A stretch of DNA of 64,000 bases from Eulemur rufifrons (GCF_041146395.1 NC_091006.1:4532001-4596000), one strand, 5' to 3'. Numbered from the stretch's first letter, positions 12,720 through 24,840 are shown. The notes: generated by a model not told the origin, from the sequence alone. Program-made: numbers and translations.

Positions 12720-15700
12720 TTACCCGTGCACATAGTTTCATGAGTCAGATGGTTTGCTGTGAAAACCAGCACCCTTCGTTCACCCTCTCCCTTTACCGAG
12801 GTCACGTGCCCTTCCTGGAGGCAGCAGCTTCCACCTCTTTTCAACAAAATATTTATCCCTTCATGCCTTGAAGGAACTTGCTTATTTTACTACATTTCAA
12901 TAGCAGGTTTTATCTGTTAACTTCCCTCAGCAGACGGAGATTTAACTCTCTTTCCTTCCCTGGTACACACAGCACGCGTGCACCCTTCCTGGTGTCCTTG
13001 CACCATAACTATGTTGGAGCAGTATTCAGTGTTTACGTTACTGTGACCGCGTAAATGTCCTTCACCGTGGAGCTCTGCAGTAAACTACAATTACCTTTTC
13101 CATCCTGCACAACTTTCCTCCCCCATCCCCTGGAGTTGATCATTGCCTTATTTTTTCATTTGCTTCGTTTTCCACATACTTAGCACTAATTCAAGCCCAC
13201 ACTCAATGCCAATTTTCTGGTCTCCTCTCAAGACCTCCAGAGGTTTTGGTAGGATACAGATTTCATCGTCCTGAAGAAATCTCCCTCAGAACTTCCTGAC
13301 CTGCTCCCGTCTGGACCGGCGGTGGCGTTTGCCAGGTGCACAGCTCGTACCTGGCAGCTCTGCAGTGGACAGCCTCATTGCCCCCTGCTCTTGTCTTTGT
13401 CTTCCTTGGTTTTCATCCTCACGTAGCTTCTTTAGAAAGTAAATGTTTTGAAGCTCTGCACATCAGAAAATGTCTTTACCCTGACCCTGGTGCTTAATTG
13501 ATATTGGGTAATGTACAGAATTCTAGATTGGTGATCATTTCTCTTCAGAACCTTAAAGGCATTGCCACGTTGCCTTCTAGCCCTTAATCTTGTTGAAAAT
13601 TCCCGAGACATTCCAAGTCCTCTCCTTTGTACAAGGACTGTCTTTTTCTCTCTGGAATCCTGTAGGATCCTTACCTTTCTCATAAGTATTCCTCAAGCTA
13701 GGCGCTTGAGGGACTCTGTCAATCCAGAAAACAATATCCTTTGGTTTGGGGAGATTCTCCTGGGACACTTTGTAATGATTTCCTTGCCTTCATTTTCTCT
13801 CTTTCTGGATCTCCTTATCATTTGGGGGTTATTGTCCCTCTAACTTTCCTTTCTCTCCCACTTTCCAACCCTCTGTCATTTTGCTTTACTGTCTGTGAGA
13901 TTTCCTCACGTTTATTTTCCAGCTCTTCTATTTAATGTTTCACTTTTTGCTATCATTTTTAACCTCCGAGCACTCTTTTGTATTCCTTCTGTGGCATCTT
14001 GATCTTGTTTCGTGGTTGTGACGTCCACTCTGATCTCTTTGAGGAATTTTCACCTCGCTGCTCCTAGTAGCCCTTTCTGGTGTCAGTCTCTGTCCTTTAC
14101 GTTAGGAGCTGCCACCACATGCATGGAAATCCTTGGTCGTCTGCTCATACTGAGGAGAAGGGAGAGGATACGGGGAAAGGTGATACGACATGCTGTCTAG
14201 GGCTTGCTCTAAACACAGACAAGAAAAAGGAAAGGAATGGAAGAAGCAAATGTGGCAAAATTTCAATAACTTTTGAATCTGGGCATTGAATGAATTAGGT
14301 TCTATTGTACCATTCCCTCCACTTTTGATTACGTTTGAAAATACTTTTAATAGAAATGTGGGTACTGGCAGCATTCAGTTCCTTGAGGGTTACTGGACCG
14401 AGGCCTCTGTTCCTCGCTGGCTGGGGGCTGGAGGCCTCCCTTGCATGGGGGTGTCTCCACCGGGCAGTTCACAGCCTGGGGACAGCCGAGTTCCACAGAG
14501 CCAGTGGAAGAGAAAGAGGGGGCAAGGCGGAAGATAGAGTCTTATTCTAAGCCTAATCTTAAAAGTGACCTTCCATCATTTTAGCCCAATCTATCTCGAA
14601 GGGAGGGAGGATTTCACAAGGGTGTAGACACCAGGAGGTGGGTCACTGGGGCTGTCTTAGAAGCTGCCTCCCACAGTGTAACACAGCGCACGGAAGCTGT
14701 AAGCACACGAATTAGACTTCACTGCAGGGTGATTGAATCAGACCATTTAGTTGGGGAACCTCCAATGTCAGTACTTAGGGTTTTTCTTCTTGGGCTGATC
14801 AAATCTCCCAGAAAAGACTCTTCTAATCTCCTGCCCAGAGGGTGAAAGTGGGACTGCCAGCAATTTAGGAGCCAAATGGAAAGGAAGGTTGGGAGTCCCG
14901 ACATCTTATATTCCCTCAATCTCCTATCTACATTATGTTGCTCCTTCTCCGGGGGTGTCTGGTGTCCCACATCCTAAAAACTCGCTGTGTTCTCCTCTCT
15001 AGGGAATAAAACTCCAATCTTTTCGTGGATGAAAGGCAGTTGCCCAGCATCAGAGAATTGAGGAAGAGATCGGGGGATTCTTTCTAAATAAACTTTTAGC
15101 CTGTCTTCCTTATGTTATCATAGCTTGCCTTCTGCCCTCATTTCCAGGGACACCTGTTGCCACCAGTTCATAAGCTTTATGTGTATTCAGCCACAGAAAC
15201 TTGGTTCAACCTTGGCTTTTCCCACTATTGACTTAGGTGCAAGTTTCACAGGTCCGCTAAATCAGCTACCAGCCACCACTCCTTCAGCTGCTCTCCAGCT
15301 TGCAAAATACTGGTGGTACTGCATCCTCTTCTATCATCCGGGTGCCGATGGGCGCTCCTTTGCAAAAGATCTCTTTACTATCATTATAGTGTGATTTCAG
15401 GAGGCAGCAAAAGGAGATTCGTGTATTTAATCCACCATTCTTAGCCCAAGTATTTCCTCTTTATCATTATTGTTTGTTTGCCTGTTTATTGTTCGTCTTG
15501 CCCTCTTGAATGAAGGTTCTAGGATAATTTATCTGTTTTTTTCACCTATGCGTCCCCACTGTTCAGAACCATGCCTGACACGGTGTCAAACGAGCGAATC
15601 GATTGGCTGGAGAAGGAAACCTGCCACTCACTGTCAGTGGGTCGGTGGCAGACCCAGGTCTCTCTCCTGACTTTCCAGGCAGTGTCTTTCCTGCCACTGC

Positions 15701-16480
15701 TCGGAAGGGGCGTGGGTGAATTTGCTGATTAGTGATCCCTGAGGTTATAAAGTGCTTTACCTGTTTACAAAGTGGTTTCAGAAATCTTATCTCATTTGAT
15801 CTTGACAACAGCCCACGGGCCAGATAGAAAAAAGATTATTATCGGCCCTAATATGGTATCTCTGCCAAGAGCTATGCTGTGCCAAAGACATCACCACCCC
15901 TGTTCCTCACCTTTCATCCCACACCCCTGTCCTTTGGGGCCTCCCATCACTTGCTCTGCAGATGACATTTCTAAAACTTGTCACCTCTCAAGGAAATGGT
16001 CCTCAAAAATCCAGGACCAGCTCATGGATAAAGAGGGAAACAGGTACAGACAAGGCTAACTAATCCAAGGGCCTTTGAGCAAAGAGGACATCTGAGTTTT
16101 GTATTATGACCAGAGCAGAAAAAGAAGAAAAGTGAAACTCTTTGATCCGTAGGCCATAGAGGCTTGTGCTGGGAGAGGAGGGGAGGGGGCTGAGGTCCTG
16201 GAAGGAGAGAGAATAAGTCTCAGAAGTAAAGAGCGGTATGCATATGCTGGGGAGAGCGGCGGGATGAAAATAACCAGTAGACTTCCATTAAAAAAATGAG
16301 AAAAAAACCCTATAATATAATCACAAAGCCAGTTTAAAAATATTCTAGAGAGCAAGTTCTGTAAAACAGACATTAGGCTCTTGGGATCTAGCTAGCTTGG
16401 TGTCTGGATAGCCTGAATTCTGCTTTAGGCCGCCAGTGAAAAGGGAAAGTAGGGTACATGGCCCCCTTGAAAGAAACAAG
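12720..16480. other. Intergenic, LINE-like remnants
   Basis: Around 13430-13930 the text (gtacagaattctagattggtg, cttaaaggcattgccacgttgc) resembles an old LINE in reverse. A MIR-like piece lies near 15725-15845. I see no gene. Confidence 0.35.
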
Positions 16481-16488
16481 ATGTGATC

Positions 16489-16746
16489 TCAGCCTGGCGT
16501 GGTGCCTCACAACTGTAATCCTAGCACTCTGGGAAGCTGAGGCAGGAGGATCGCTTGAGGTCAGGAGACCAGCCTGAGCAATAGAGAGACCCCATCTCTA
16601 CTAAAAAATAGAAAAAATTAGCCAGGCATGGTGGTGCGTGCCTGTAGTCCCAGCTACTTGGGAGGCTGGAGGTTGCTGTGAGCTGGGGTGATGCCACAGC
16701 ACTCTAACCTGGGCAACAGAGTGAGACTCTGTTGAAAAAAAAAAAA
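16489..16746 (+). mobile_element. Alu SINE
   Basis: Alu dimer, slightly short in the right arm, from cagcctggcgtggtgcctcac to an A tail. It lacks the 'atatggacagc' segment. Confidence 0.85.
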
Positions 16747-17119
16747 GTAACCCCAGAAGTCACACCAGGTCCCAAGGGCATGGGTCACAGAGATGAAAGA
16801 TTGTAAAGGACTCCACTCTTTTCTTGTACTGCTTGCATCCTACCTTGGATTCTGCCTGCCACCTCCTGGGCAAATAAGGCTATTACCTGCCTCCAAAGCC
16901 TGGGAGGTCCAGGCTCCACACAGGCTGTGGCCTCTGTTGTTTACACGGAAAGTGGCTCAGAAGCAGAAACTTAGGGATGAGGTGTTGGCAAGGGGTCTTT
17001 TAACCCTGCATGAAATCAAGATGAGTCTTGGTATGGAAAGAGGTCCAAGACATCTTTTTAAGTTACAAAAGCAGTTGCAGAAGAGACTAAAGAAAATAGT
17101 AATATCTATAATCTTTAAC

Positions 17120-17576
17120 TACAGTCATGTGTCACTTAACAATGGGGATACATTCTGAGAAATGTGTCATTAGGCAGTTTTGTCATGGGAACATCATGGC
17201 GTGTACGTACACAAATCTAGATGGGATAGTCTACAACACGCCGAGGCTACAAACTTGTACAGATTGTTACTATACTGAATACTGTAGCAACTGTAGCGCA
17301 ATATTAAGTATTTGTGTATCTAAACATGTCTAAACATGGAAAAGGTAATGCTCTGCACCCAGGGGTGGGGAGCCTGCGGCCTTGGGCCACATGTAGCCTT
17401 CTGGATCCTTGAGTGTGACCTTTTGACTGAATCCAAATTTTATAGAACATATCCTTTTAATAAGTCAGACAGTGACTGGAAAATAGGAATTTTTCAGCTC
17501 CACTATAATCTTAAGAGATCACCATGGTATATGTGGTCTGTTGTTGACCGAAACATCGTTTGTACTGCATAACTGT
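17120..17576 (+). mobile_element. Tigger-type (MER44-like) DNA transposon interrupted by a hAT element
   Basis: The left end 'cagtcatgtgtcacttaaca' and right part 'gttgaccgaaacatcg...cataactg' follow a TcMar-Tigger non-autonomous element, with a TA on each side. From about 17360 to 17465 a different element (caggggtggggagcctgcgg, 'gactgaatccaaattttatag') of hAT type is inserted. Confidence 0.6.
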
Positions 17577-17594
17577 ACATATAATAATAGCAGC

Positions 17595-18430
17595 TGAGTG
17601 CTTTGTAGAACTTCATATATTCGAGCACAGAGCTAATCGCTCTGCAGGCACCATTCAGTGACTCATTACAAAAGCGTAGGTATAGCCAAGACTTTTCCTT
17701 TTATAAAAAGGGCAACTGAGACTTACAGTGATTGTTAAATAACTTGCCCTCTGTCTCACAGCAGAGCGTCAACGTGTATGTGCACGCGTGTGTATGTGAA
17801 ATTCTAAAGGCTGCGCAACAGCCAACAGTGAATACTTAGGAAGTTGGGGGTGGGTCATCTTTCATTTTCTACTTTATATAATTCTGCACTGTTTACATCT
17901 TTCCAATGAGCATATGTTATTTCATAATACAAAGACTTCTTTTAAGTTGATTCTGGCTCACCAAACACACACACACACAGAAGAAAACTCAGAGTACTCT
18001 AGCATTTAGGCCCTGTTAACTGAGCAATTACTGTGCACTACACCTAATGCTAAGCACTTCACATCCAAGATGTCAGTGAATCCTCACAACTGTGTCTGGA
18101 GCAAAGGTAGTGTCATTTACTCCCTTCACAGAGGAGGAATCTGAGGCTCAGCTATGTAAGCTGACCTCCCCAATGTCACATACAATTCAGGAACTCAGCT
18201 CAGGTCTGACGGGTTTCTGAGCCCACGCTTTTACCTGAGTCAGTATGTTAGCGGAGCAGGCATGACTGTGATGATAATGATAGTAGTTTAAGTGCTTACC
18301 ATGTGCCAGACCTGTGCTTTTCATGTATAACCTCATCAAATTTCCATGGCAAGTCCCATTTTACAGATAAGGAAACTGAGACTCAGCAGAGAGAAGAAGT
18401 CACTTATTTGCCCAGGGTCACGCATCAGAA
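17595..18430 (+). repeat. Three MIR SINE fragments
   Basis: MIR-like cores near 17595-17765, 18015-18230 (cctcacaactgtgtctggag ... gaggaggaatctgaggctca) and 18255-18430 (ccattttacagataaggaaac). A short CA run lies near 17963-17979. Confidence 0.6.
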
Positions 18431-18439
18431 TTGGGACTC

Positions 18440-19105
18440 ATATCCAAATCACCATCCACCCAGTTGTTCAGACCAAAAATTCAGTAGTCATCCTCTATTT
18501 CTTCCTCTCTGTTTTTCCTCCCCATGTCTAATCCATTGGTTCCAGTTGGCTCTAGTTTCCAAACTACACGGCCACTTCTCACTACCTGGCTACTGGAGCC
18601 CCAGTGGAAGCCACTGTCATCTCTGATCTAGACCACTATGACTTCTCACTGAGCTCTCTGCCTCTATCCCTGCCTCTTGCCCCCATCCCACCCACTCTCT
18701 ACACTGCAGAGTGATCTCTTTCAAATCTCTTGTTAAGTATCCCTCCCACAGCCTTTCTCAGGATCTTGGGAGAGAATTAAGCCATGCAGAGAATGGTTTG
18801 AGTGACTGTTTTCTCAATTTTCCCAAGCATGCTACTAGCTAACACCATTCCCTAACACATTAGGAGACAACCTAATTCATTACATGTTATGGATGCCTTA
18901 GAGTCTTGGGGCTTAATTCTACTGACAACTGAGTGCAGACACCTGCAAGAGTTTCCTCTCACGCTTCACATACCAGTGACCATGGCCTACACTGCCCCTG
19001 TGACCTGCCATCCACCACACCTTCACCTCTATAGGCTCATTTCCTACTGCCCTTTTCCTAAGCAATGGTGCTCTTTTCCCTTCCTCAATCATAGAAACCT
19101 CATTC
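18440..19105 (+). mobile_element. L2 LINE fragments
   Basis: L2 3' style text, including 'ctctgcctctatccctgcc' and 'tgcctcaagc'. It is continued after the Alu at 19433, so one L2 was split by that Alu. Confidence 0.5.
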
Positions 19106-19115
19106 CTGCCTCAAG

Positions 19116-19432
19116 CTTTTTTCTTCTTTTTTTCTTTTTTGAGACAGAGTCTCACTCCGTCATCACCATCCTGGCTAGAGTGCAGTGGCATCATCATAGC
19201 TCACTGCAACCTCAAACCCCTGGGCTCAAGTGATCCTCTTACCTCAGGCTCCCAAGCATCTGGGACTATAGATGCACACCACCATGCCCGGCTAATTTTT
19301 TCTATTTTTAGAAAGAGACCGGGTCTCACTCTTCCTCAGGCTGGTCTCTAAGTCCTGAGCTCAACCAATCCTCCTGCCTTGGCCTCCCAAAGTGCTAGGA
19401 TTACAGGCGAGAGCCACTGCATCCAGCCCTGC
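19116..19432 (-). mobile_element. Alu SINE, reverse orientation, inside L2
   Basis: Starts with a T-rich tail and ends gagccactgcatccagc. It is flanked by cctgcctcaag at 19105-19115 and 19428-19438, a target site duplication. Confidence 0.85.
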
Positions 19433-19700
19433 CTCAAGGCTTTTGCAGGGGCTGCTCCCATGGCTTGGAACCCCTGCCCAGGCCGTCCAGAGCCAGCTCC
19501 TTCTGTCAGTCTCAGCTCAAAGCCTGTCAGCTCAGAGAGGCCTTCCCTGACACCTTAATTAAAAAGGCATTGCCAATTACTGCTCTTCCAGTGCCCCCTG
19601 TTTTATTTCCTTTACAGCATTTATTTAGCATGATCTGCAAGTGCCTTCCTTCTGTGCCCACTTATCTATTGTGTCTCCCCAATTACAGCTGAGCTCCATA
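19433..19700 (+). mobile_element. L2 LINE 3' fragment, continued
   Basis: 'ggggctgctcccatggcttgg' and 'agagaggccttccctgacacc' are L2 3' text continuing the copy left of the Alu. Confidence 0.65.
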
Positions 19701-19748
19701 GGGAAGAAAGCTTTTCACGGGGCAGCATTTGGTAAAAACACGTTTAGA

Positions 19749-20083
19749 GGCCGGGCGCGGTGGCTCACGCCTGTAATCCTAGCACTCTGGGAGGCCGAGG
19801 TGGGCGGATCGTTTGAGCTCAGGAGTTCGAGACCAGCCTGAGCAAGAGCGAGACCCCATCTCTACTAAAAATAGAAAGAAATTATATGGACAGCTAAAAA
19901 TATATATAGAAAAAATTAGCCGGGCATGGTGGTGCATGCCTGTAGTCCCAGCTACTCGGGAGGCTGAGACAGGAGGATCGTTTGAGCTCAGGAGTTTGAG
20001 GTTGCTGTGAGCTAGGCTGACGCCACGGCACTCACTCTAGCCTGGGCAACAGAGTGAGACTCTGTCTCAAAAAAAAAAAAAAA
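19749..20083 (+). mobile_element. Young strepsirrhine Alu with perfect 15-bp target duplication
   Basis: Near-intact dimer from ggccgggcgcggtggctcacg to a 20-base A tail, with the 'attatatggacagctaaaaa' segment. The 15-bp target duplication aaaaacacgtttaga is identical at 19734-19748 and 20084-20098. Confidence 0.93.
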
Positions 20084-20344
20084 AAAAACACGTTTAGAGA
20101 ATTTATCAGACATTTATTACGTGCCAGTGACTGGGTTAAGAGGTTTGCAAAGTGTCCTTTTATCAACTCCAGCGCTGTTCAACGAAATATAATGGAAGCT
20201 ATTTTTAAAATTTTTCATTGTCTGATAGTCACAAGCAAGAAGTCAAAAGAAACAGATGAAATTAGTAACATATTTTATTTAACCCAACATGTTCAAAGTA
20301 TTATCAGCTCAACATATAATTGATTAATAAAGAGCTATTTTGAA

Positions 20345-20353
20345 TTGTGCGTG

Positions 20354-20387
<34 letters not shown>

Positions 20388-20388
20388 C
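20345..20388 (+). repeat. GT microsatellite
   Basis: Alternating GT with a few GC steps, directly upstream of the GC-rich island. Potential Z-DNA. Confidence 0.95.
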
Positions 20389-20540
20389 AGGCGCCCGCAC
20401 TCCGCTACACCTTCTCTGGGTTCTGAGGAGCTCGGCGGCTGCCTCAAAGTTTGGGGATTCGCAGGAGCCTCGGCGAGCGCCGCCCAAACCCTCCCAATGT
20501 CTCCCTGTGCTTGGGCCTTTCAGGGACTGCATAGAGAGAA

Positions 20541-20740
20541 GGGGGCGGTGCTCGACGGGCTCAACCAAAACAGGTGTGACAAACGCAAAACCCACAGAGG
20601 CCGAGCTGCCCTAGGACGGCCTTAACAGGAAGCAACTGCGTAAAGAGCCCCAGGACGGCCAGAAGGGCGCATGCGCAGGCCGGCCCCCACCGGAAGTGCA
20701 TGGGGCAAGGCGGGAAGCGCCATCTTGGGGCTCAGGTGGT
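20541..20740. promoter_or_regulatory. Orphan GC-rich, TATA-less promoter-like island
   Basis: Within 200 bases are a GC-box (GGGGGCGGTG, 20541-20550), a palindromic NRF1 site (GCGCATGCGC, 20667-20676), an ETS/GABP site (ACCGGAAGTG, 20689-20698) and a YY1 site (GCGCCATCTTGG, 20717-20728). This is the usual make-up of housekeeping promoters. No coding exon follows on either strand within several kb. It may drive a non-coding RNA or be a relic. YY1 of this type often sits just downstream of the start site, but direction cannot be read from sequence alone. Confidence 0.55.
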
Positions 20741-22260
20741 ACTCCTGAGCAGGAGGACGGACCTGGGTCTCAGGCCATCGAGCCAGGGGGCCTAGAGGAG
20801 GAGTTATCATTAAGTTGTAACTGGAAATTGACTTGACTAATAGGAGTTTGGGCCTCAAGCGGAGGAAGAGTTATTCCCAAGTAGGGTCCCTGCAGGGAGG
20901 GGGCTGAACAAGCCTTCTCCAAGGTCAAGCGAGGCCTTGGGAGGTTTCATTGACATATACTGAGAAAATGAATAGACGCCAAAGAAAAATTTGTTGCAAA
21001 AATTGTGCCATGTTGTAAATGTTTACATGAAATGAATTATACAAAAATATACCCAGAGCAATATGGCTGTGCAGATGATTTGATTTGTAAGCAATAAGGA
21101 GCTGGTCTGGTGATGGGACACAAAGTTTAAGTTGTACCGTAAATGAGTGAATTCGGTCTCCATCCAGTTAGCCTACCTCTGTAACTCTCTGAACAATCTC
21201 ATTTGGAGATAACTTAAAGAGTACAAATTTTGAGTCTTCCTATCTGCAACCTCTACAGGGGAGAGGCCCCAGATGTGCTGTTAGGAATTAGTGAAGAGGG
21301 CTACCCTGGGAATAAGCTGCACAGGGGCTCTGTGGTAACTAGAAGTCCTGAGGGCTATTCTCATTAGGGCACCAGTGCTGGAGGGACATCCAGGATCCTT
21401 GCTGCTATGTTGGGAATGAGTGATGAGGGTGCTGTGTATGACGAGTGAGGTTTGTCATAGTGGGAAAGGGTTTCTGGCTATAACAAAATATAAAGCAAGG
21501 TTAGAAGATCAAAAGGGCAGGTGATACCTTAGGTTGGGCAATCAGACTGGCAAGGCCTTGCTGGGGAGGTGTCATCACCACAGAGACCTGAATGAAGCAA
21601 GGGAGCAAGGGAAGGAGGGGATGAGTCATGCATCCCATAGGCAAAGGGAGCAAGCTTAGCCTGTTTGAGGAGCCCAGAGGAGGAGAGGGGCCTGAGCAAA
21701 GTGTTCATGAGGGCAGGGGGTAGTAGGAGATGAGGCTCATGGTAAAGTCTATGGGGTTTTATCTGAAAGTAATGGGAAATATGGGAAGGTCCCAAGATGG
21801 CATGGTCTGATTTAACATAAAAGGGATTTTCAGGGATCCTAGGAAGTGACGATGTATCCATGGGTATTGGGGGGTTGGTAGGAGGGGAGATGTGAAAGTT
21901 CAATTGTTTAGTGGGCACTGAGGAGCATTAGCCCAGGAGATCAGCCTGGGAGGGAGACTCGGGTTCACGTGAGCAAAGTGAGAAGTCTATTAGTGGGAGA
22001 AAGCAAGGGGCTTTTTGTTTGTTTGGGTTGTCATTGGCATAGGGGAGGAGCACCCAGAAATGTTGTAGGTTTGTCTGTTGGGTGTCAGAAAATGCAGTGG
22101 GGTCTCAATGGCAGGACAGTCATCTGGGGCAGTGTGCTGTGTTCACCTGTCAGGAGCATCTGACGACAGTTCACCTTGTCAGAGTTCTTGGGCTGCCTCT
22201 AGAGCACCATCGTTGTGGGGGTTTGTAATCAAGTAAACCAGACAAGCTTTCCATAAAAGG
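20741..22260. other. Intergenic, unclassified
   Basis: No gene recognised. The G-rich + strand (21240-22100) leaves a 129-codon proline-rich frame open on the minus strand, but it lacks an ATG start and any known domain. This region would hold any transcript from the 20.6 kb island if that promoter reads rightward. Confidence 0.35.
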
Positions 22261-23120
22261 TTTCACACTGTAGGTATCATTTTGCAACTTGGTTTTTTTA
22301 ACTTAACATTATGTTTTTCAGACTGCACTAAAGGAAACCAAAATATCTCACCCCAAAATATACCTCTTTGGCATACTTGGCGGTGGTTATTCAGAGAAAC
22401 TGCAGATAGGAATAGGCCTGAAAAGCTGCCTTTCATGGAGATTTGCATCTGTAGAGAAAATGTACGTTAGTAAAATAGACAGCCCAGCTTTCTCTGAGCC
22501 CCTTTCCACCGTTGTCTAGACCCAGGAAAGATGAACTCAAAGGAAAAAGACGAAGCATCTGACACCTTTGGAAGGTCTGACAGAGAAACTTTTACCATAC
22601 ACTACCATCTGTTCTTTCTGAAGGCTGCTGCCTGTGAGGTTTCATTTGCATAACAAGACCACCTTGGCTAGCCAGGCCTTTCATTCTGTTTCTCTCCCAT
22701 AACCTGCCTTGCCATTCTCCAAGGCCCTATTCTTTCTGTTACCTCTGGATGGTATAAAAACTTCTGCCATCTTGGAGATTTCCTATTTTGTATGACTCCC
22801 TTGCACACATGATCACATATTAAATTTGTTAGGTTTTTCCCTTGTTAACCCATCTTTTGTTATAGGAGTGACCGTTTATGATGGGGAGGAAAGAGATCAC
22901 CCTATTTCCACCCCAACACAGCCACGTTGATATATGTAACACTCTCACTCCATTGTATGATACCCTATTTTATACGCCCATTCTTTTATTGGCGGACATT
23001 TAGGTGGTTCCCAACTTGGAGCTATTCCAAGCATTGCTGCTGTGAATATCCTTATACCTGCCTCTTTGCATATATATGCAAGAGTTTCTGTCTAGTGTAT
23101 CCCTGGGATGGTGGTTGCTG
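22250..23120 (+). mobile_element. LINE-like element split by an LTR
   Basis: 'tttgcaacttggttttttta...cttaacattatgtttttca' on the left and 'cgttgatatatgtaacactc...attcttttattggcggac' on the right are contiguous in a common old LINE-type repeat. The LTR at 22324-22918 separates them. Confidence 0.5.
22324..22918 (+). mobile_element. Solo LTR of an endogenous retrovirus, inserted in a LINE
   Basis: 595 bases starting TG and ending CA, with a TATAAAA at about 22754. It is flanked by 5-bp near-duplicates CAGAC (22319-22323) and CAGCC (22919-22923). No internal viral genes are present. Family name not assigned. Confidence 0.6.
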
Positions 23121-23419
23121 GTAGTTGCTTATCCACAACTTTGTACTTTAATCTTGGTTTTGTCATTCAAGAATCTGATGAGAAACTTCAGTGACAGGAA
23201 GTTAAACCCAGCCATGCTTTGCCCTTCTGAGTTTTGTTTTCTTTTCTGCGAAGTGGATAATGGTACCTACTTCTTAAAGTCACAAGAATTAAATGAGATC
23301 ATGATTGTAAAGTACTTAAGACAGTATCTTACACATTATAGGTGTTCAATACCTGGGAACTTTTTATGTCTTATGGACACAGGAAATTAAAATAGTTAAA
23401 AATTCTGGGTCTTTGAAGT

Positions 23420-23560
23420 CTGACAGAACCTAGTTTTAAAACCTGCCTCTGCTACTTCTTTTCTGGGTCCTTTGGGAAATTCACTTTACCTTTCTGAGCC
23501 TCGTCTGTTTGATTAGAGCAAATTAGTACAGCTGCAAATAATAGGTCTCTAAGTATTGTG
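23420..23560 (+). repeat. MIR SINE fragment
   Basis: 'cctgcctctgctacttcttttctgggtcctttgggaaattcacttta' is the MIR core order. Old. Confidence 0.5.
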
Positions 23561-23562
23561 AA

Positions 23563-24655
23563 CTAAAATAAAATCTTAAGCCCTTCAGCTGACTGAAGGG
23601 ACCCTCTCTTGGCCAAGGGGACCCCAGAAATACTCTAAAGCTGAGTTGCTACCCATGGGAAGGAAGGACATGCCTTGTCACACCCTCCACCCTTCTTGGA
23701 AATATCCTTTGTAACTCATTAACAGGCTTAAGGCTATGCAAGACAAAACTTAAACCACACCTGCAGGTCATCAATTTACTTAACAGATCACTTGGGTCTG
23801 GGTATGTGTCCAGTGACTTGTCTTTGTTTACCAGACTTCCTTATCTTAACTTAAAACATTTCAAGCTTTTATATAACAGAGGTAAAGCTCTGAAAAAAGG
23901 TGATGAAATGTTTTACAAGTTGTCTCTTTAAAACCCTCCACCCTTTTTGGGAATTAAAATCTCCATACCCTTCTGAGGCCAGTAACCAAAGGGGCACAAA
24001 AATGTTCTTTGCTGTTTGTTTTCTAATATCTTCAACCACAAATGGTTCAAGGGAATTGTCACAAGATTGGAGTCAACAGAGATAAGGTTCACTGAAACTA
24101 CCAATTATAGTTGAACAACAATAGCCATGACACCAGTCACATAGACCTGAGCCCAACCCCCAAAATCCCCCTTTAAAAAGCCCTGTTTTTCTGTTTAAAG
24201 GCGAGGTGGTGGTCTTTTGAGATGCTGCTCTGCCATCCTCCTCATTTGCTGGCAAATTAATAAACATCTGTTTCCTTTTCCTCAAACCATTTGTCCTTGT
24301 TCTTTGTTCTCACCAATTCGGCCTCTGGGACAAGTACTGAACTTTCGGTAACATTTAGACAAAGCTTCATTTCTTTAACCAATTACAAGTCAAAGAATTG
24401 TTAAACCCTCTTATAACCTGTAAGTCCCTGCTTTGAGATGTCCTGCCTTTTCAGCCAAACCAATGTTCACCTTCCATGTATTGATTTATGACATTGTGTG
24501 TAATTATTTTCTCCCCAAAATATATAAAACCAAATTATAACTCCGACAATGGTGAGATCACTTGCTTAAGTCTTCTTGGGTGTAGCTCTCTGGGCCATGA
24601 TCACACAAATTAGTTTACAGCGTTTGGATTAAGCATTTTCTAACTTTCCTTTTTG
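23563..24655 (+). mobile_element. Composite of old LTRs (ERV1-like)
   Basis: The left part (gaactaaaataaaatcttaagc, 'cttggccaaggggacccc') and right part from 24356 (cctgtaagtccctgctttgag, 'aaaatatataaaacc') look like two halves of one LTR. The middle, about 23900-24355 (ttaataaacatctgtttcc ... ttcggtaaca), looks like a second LTR with its own TATA-like and polyadenylation motifs. No viral coding frame survives. Borders are approximate. Confidence 0.5.
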
Positions 24656-24656
24656 A

Positions 24657-24840
24657 AGTGGTTCTGAAGCTTTAGTGCATCAGACTCACCTAGAGTGCTT
24701 GTTTAAACACGATGGCTGGGCCCCACCCCCAGTTTCTGATATAGTAGTTCTGAGGTGGGGCCCAAGAATTTGCATTTCTTCTGAGTTCCCAGGTGATCCT
24801 GATGCTGCCAGTCCCAGGACCACACTTTGAGAACCACTGC
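24657..24840 (+). mobile_element. MER5A-type hAT-Charlie DNA transposon
   Basis: Starts gtggttctgaagctttagtg and ends cacactttgagaaccactgc, giving matching inverted ends. The middle 'ggccccacccccagtttctga' is typical of MER5A. Near full length for this 190-bp element. Confidence 0.85.

Noticed and set aside
21529..21918. 129-codon proline-rich frame on the minus strand
   Set aside because: It starts with GTG rather than ATG, has no domain or signal, and lies opposite to G-rich intergenic DNA.
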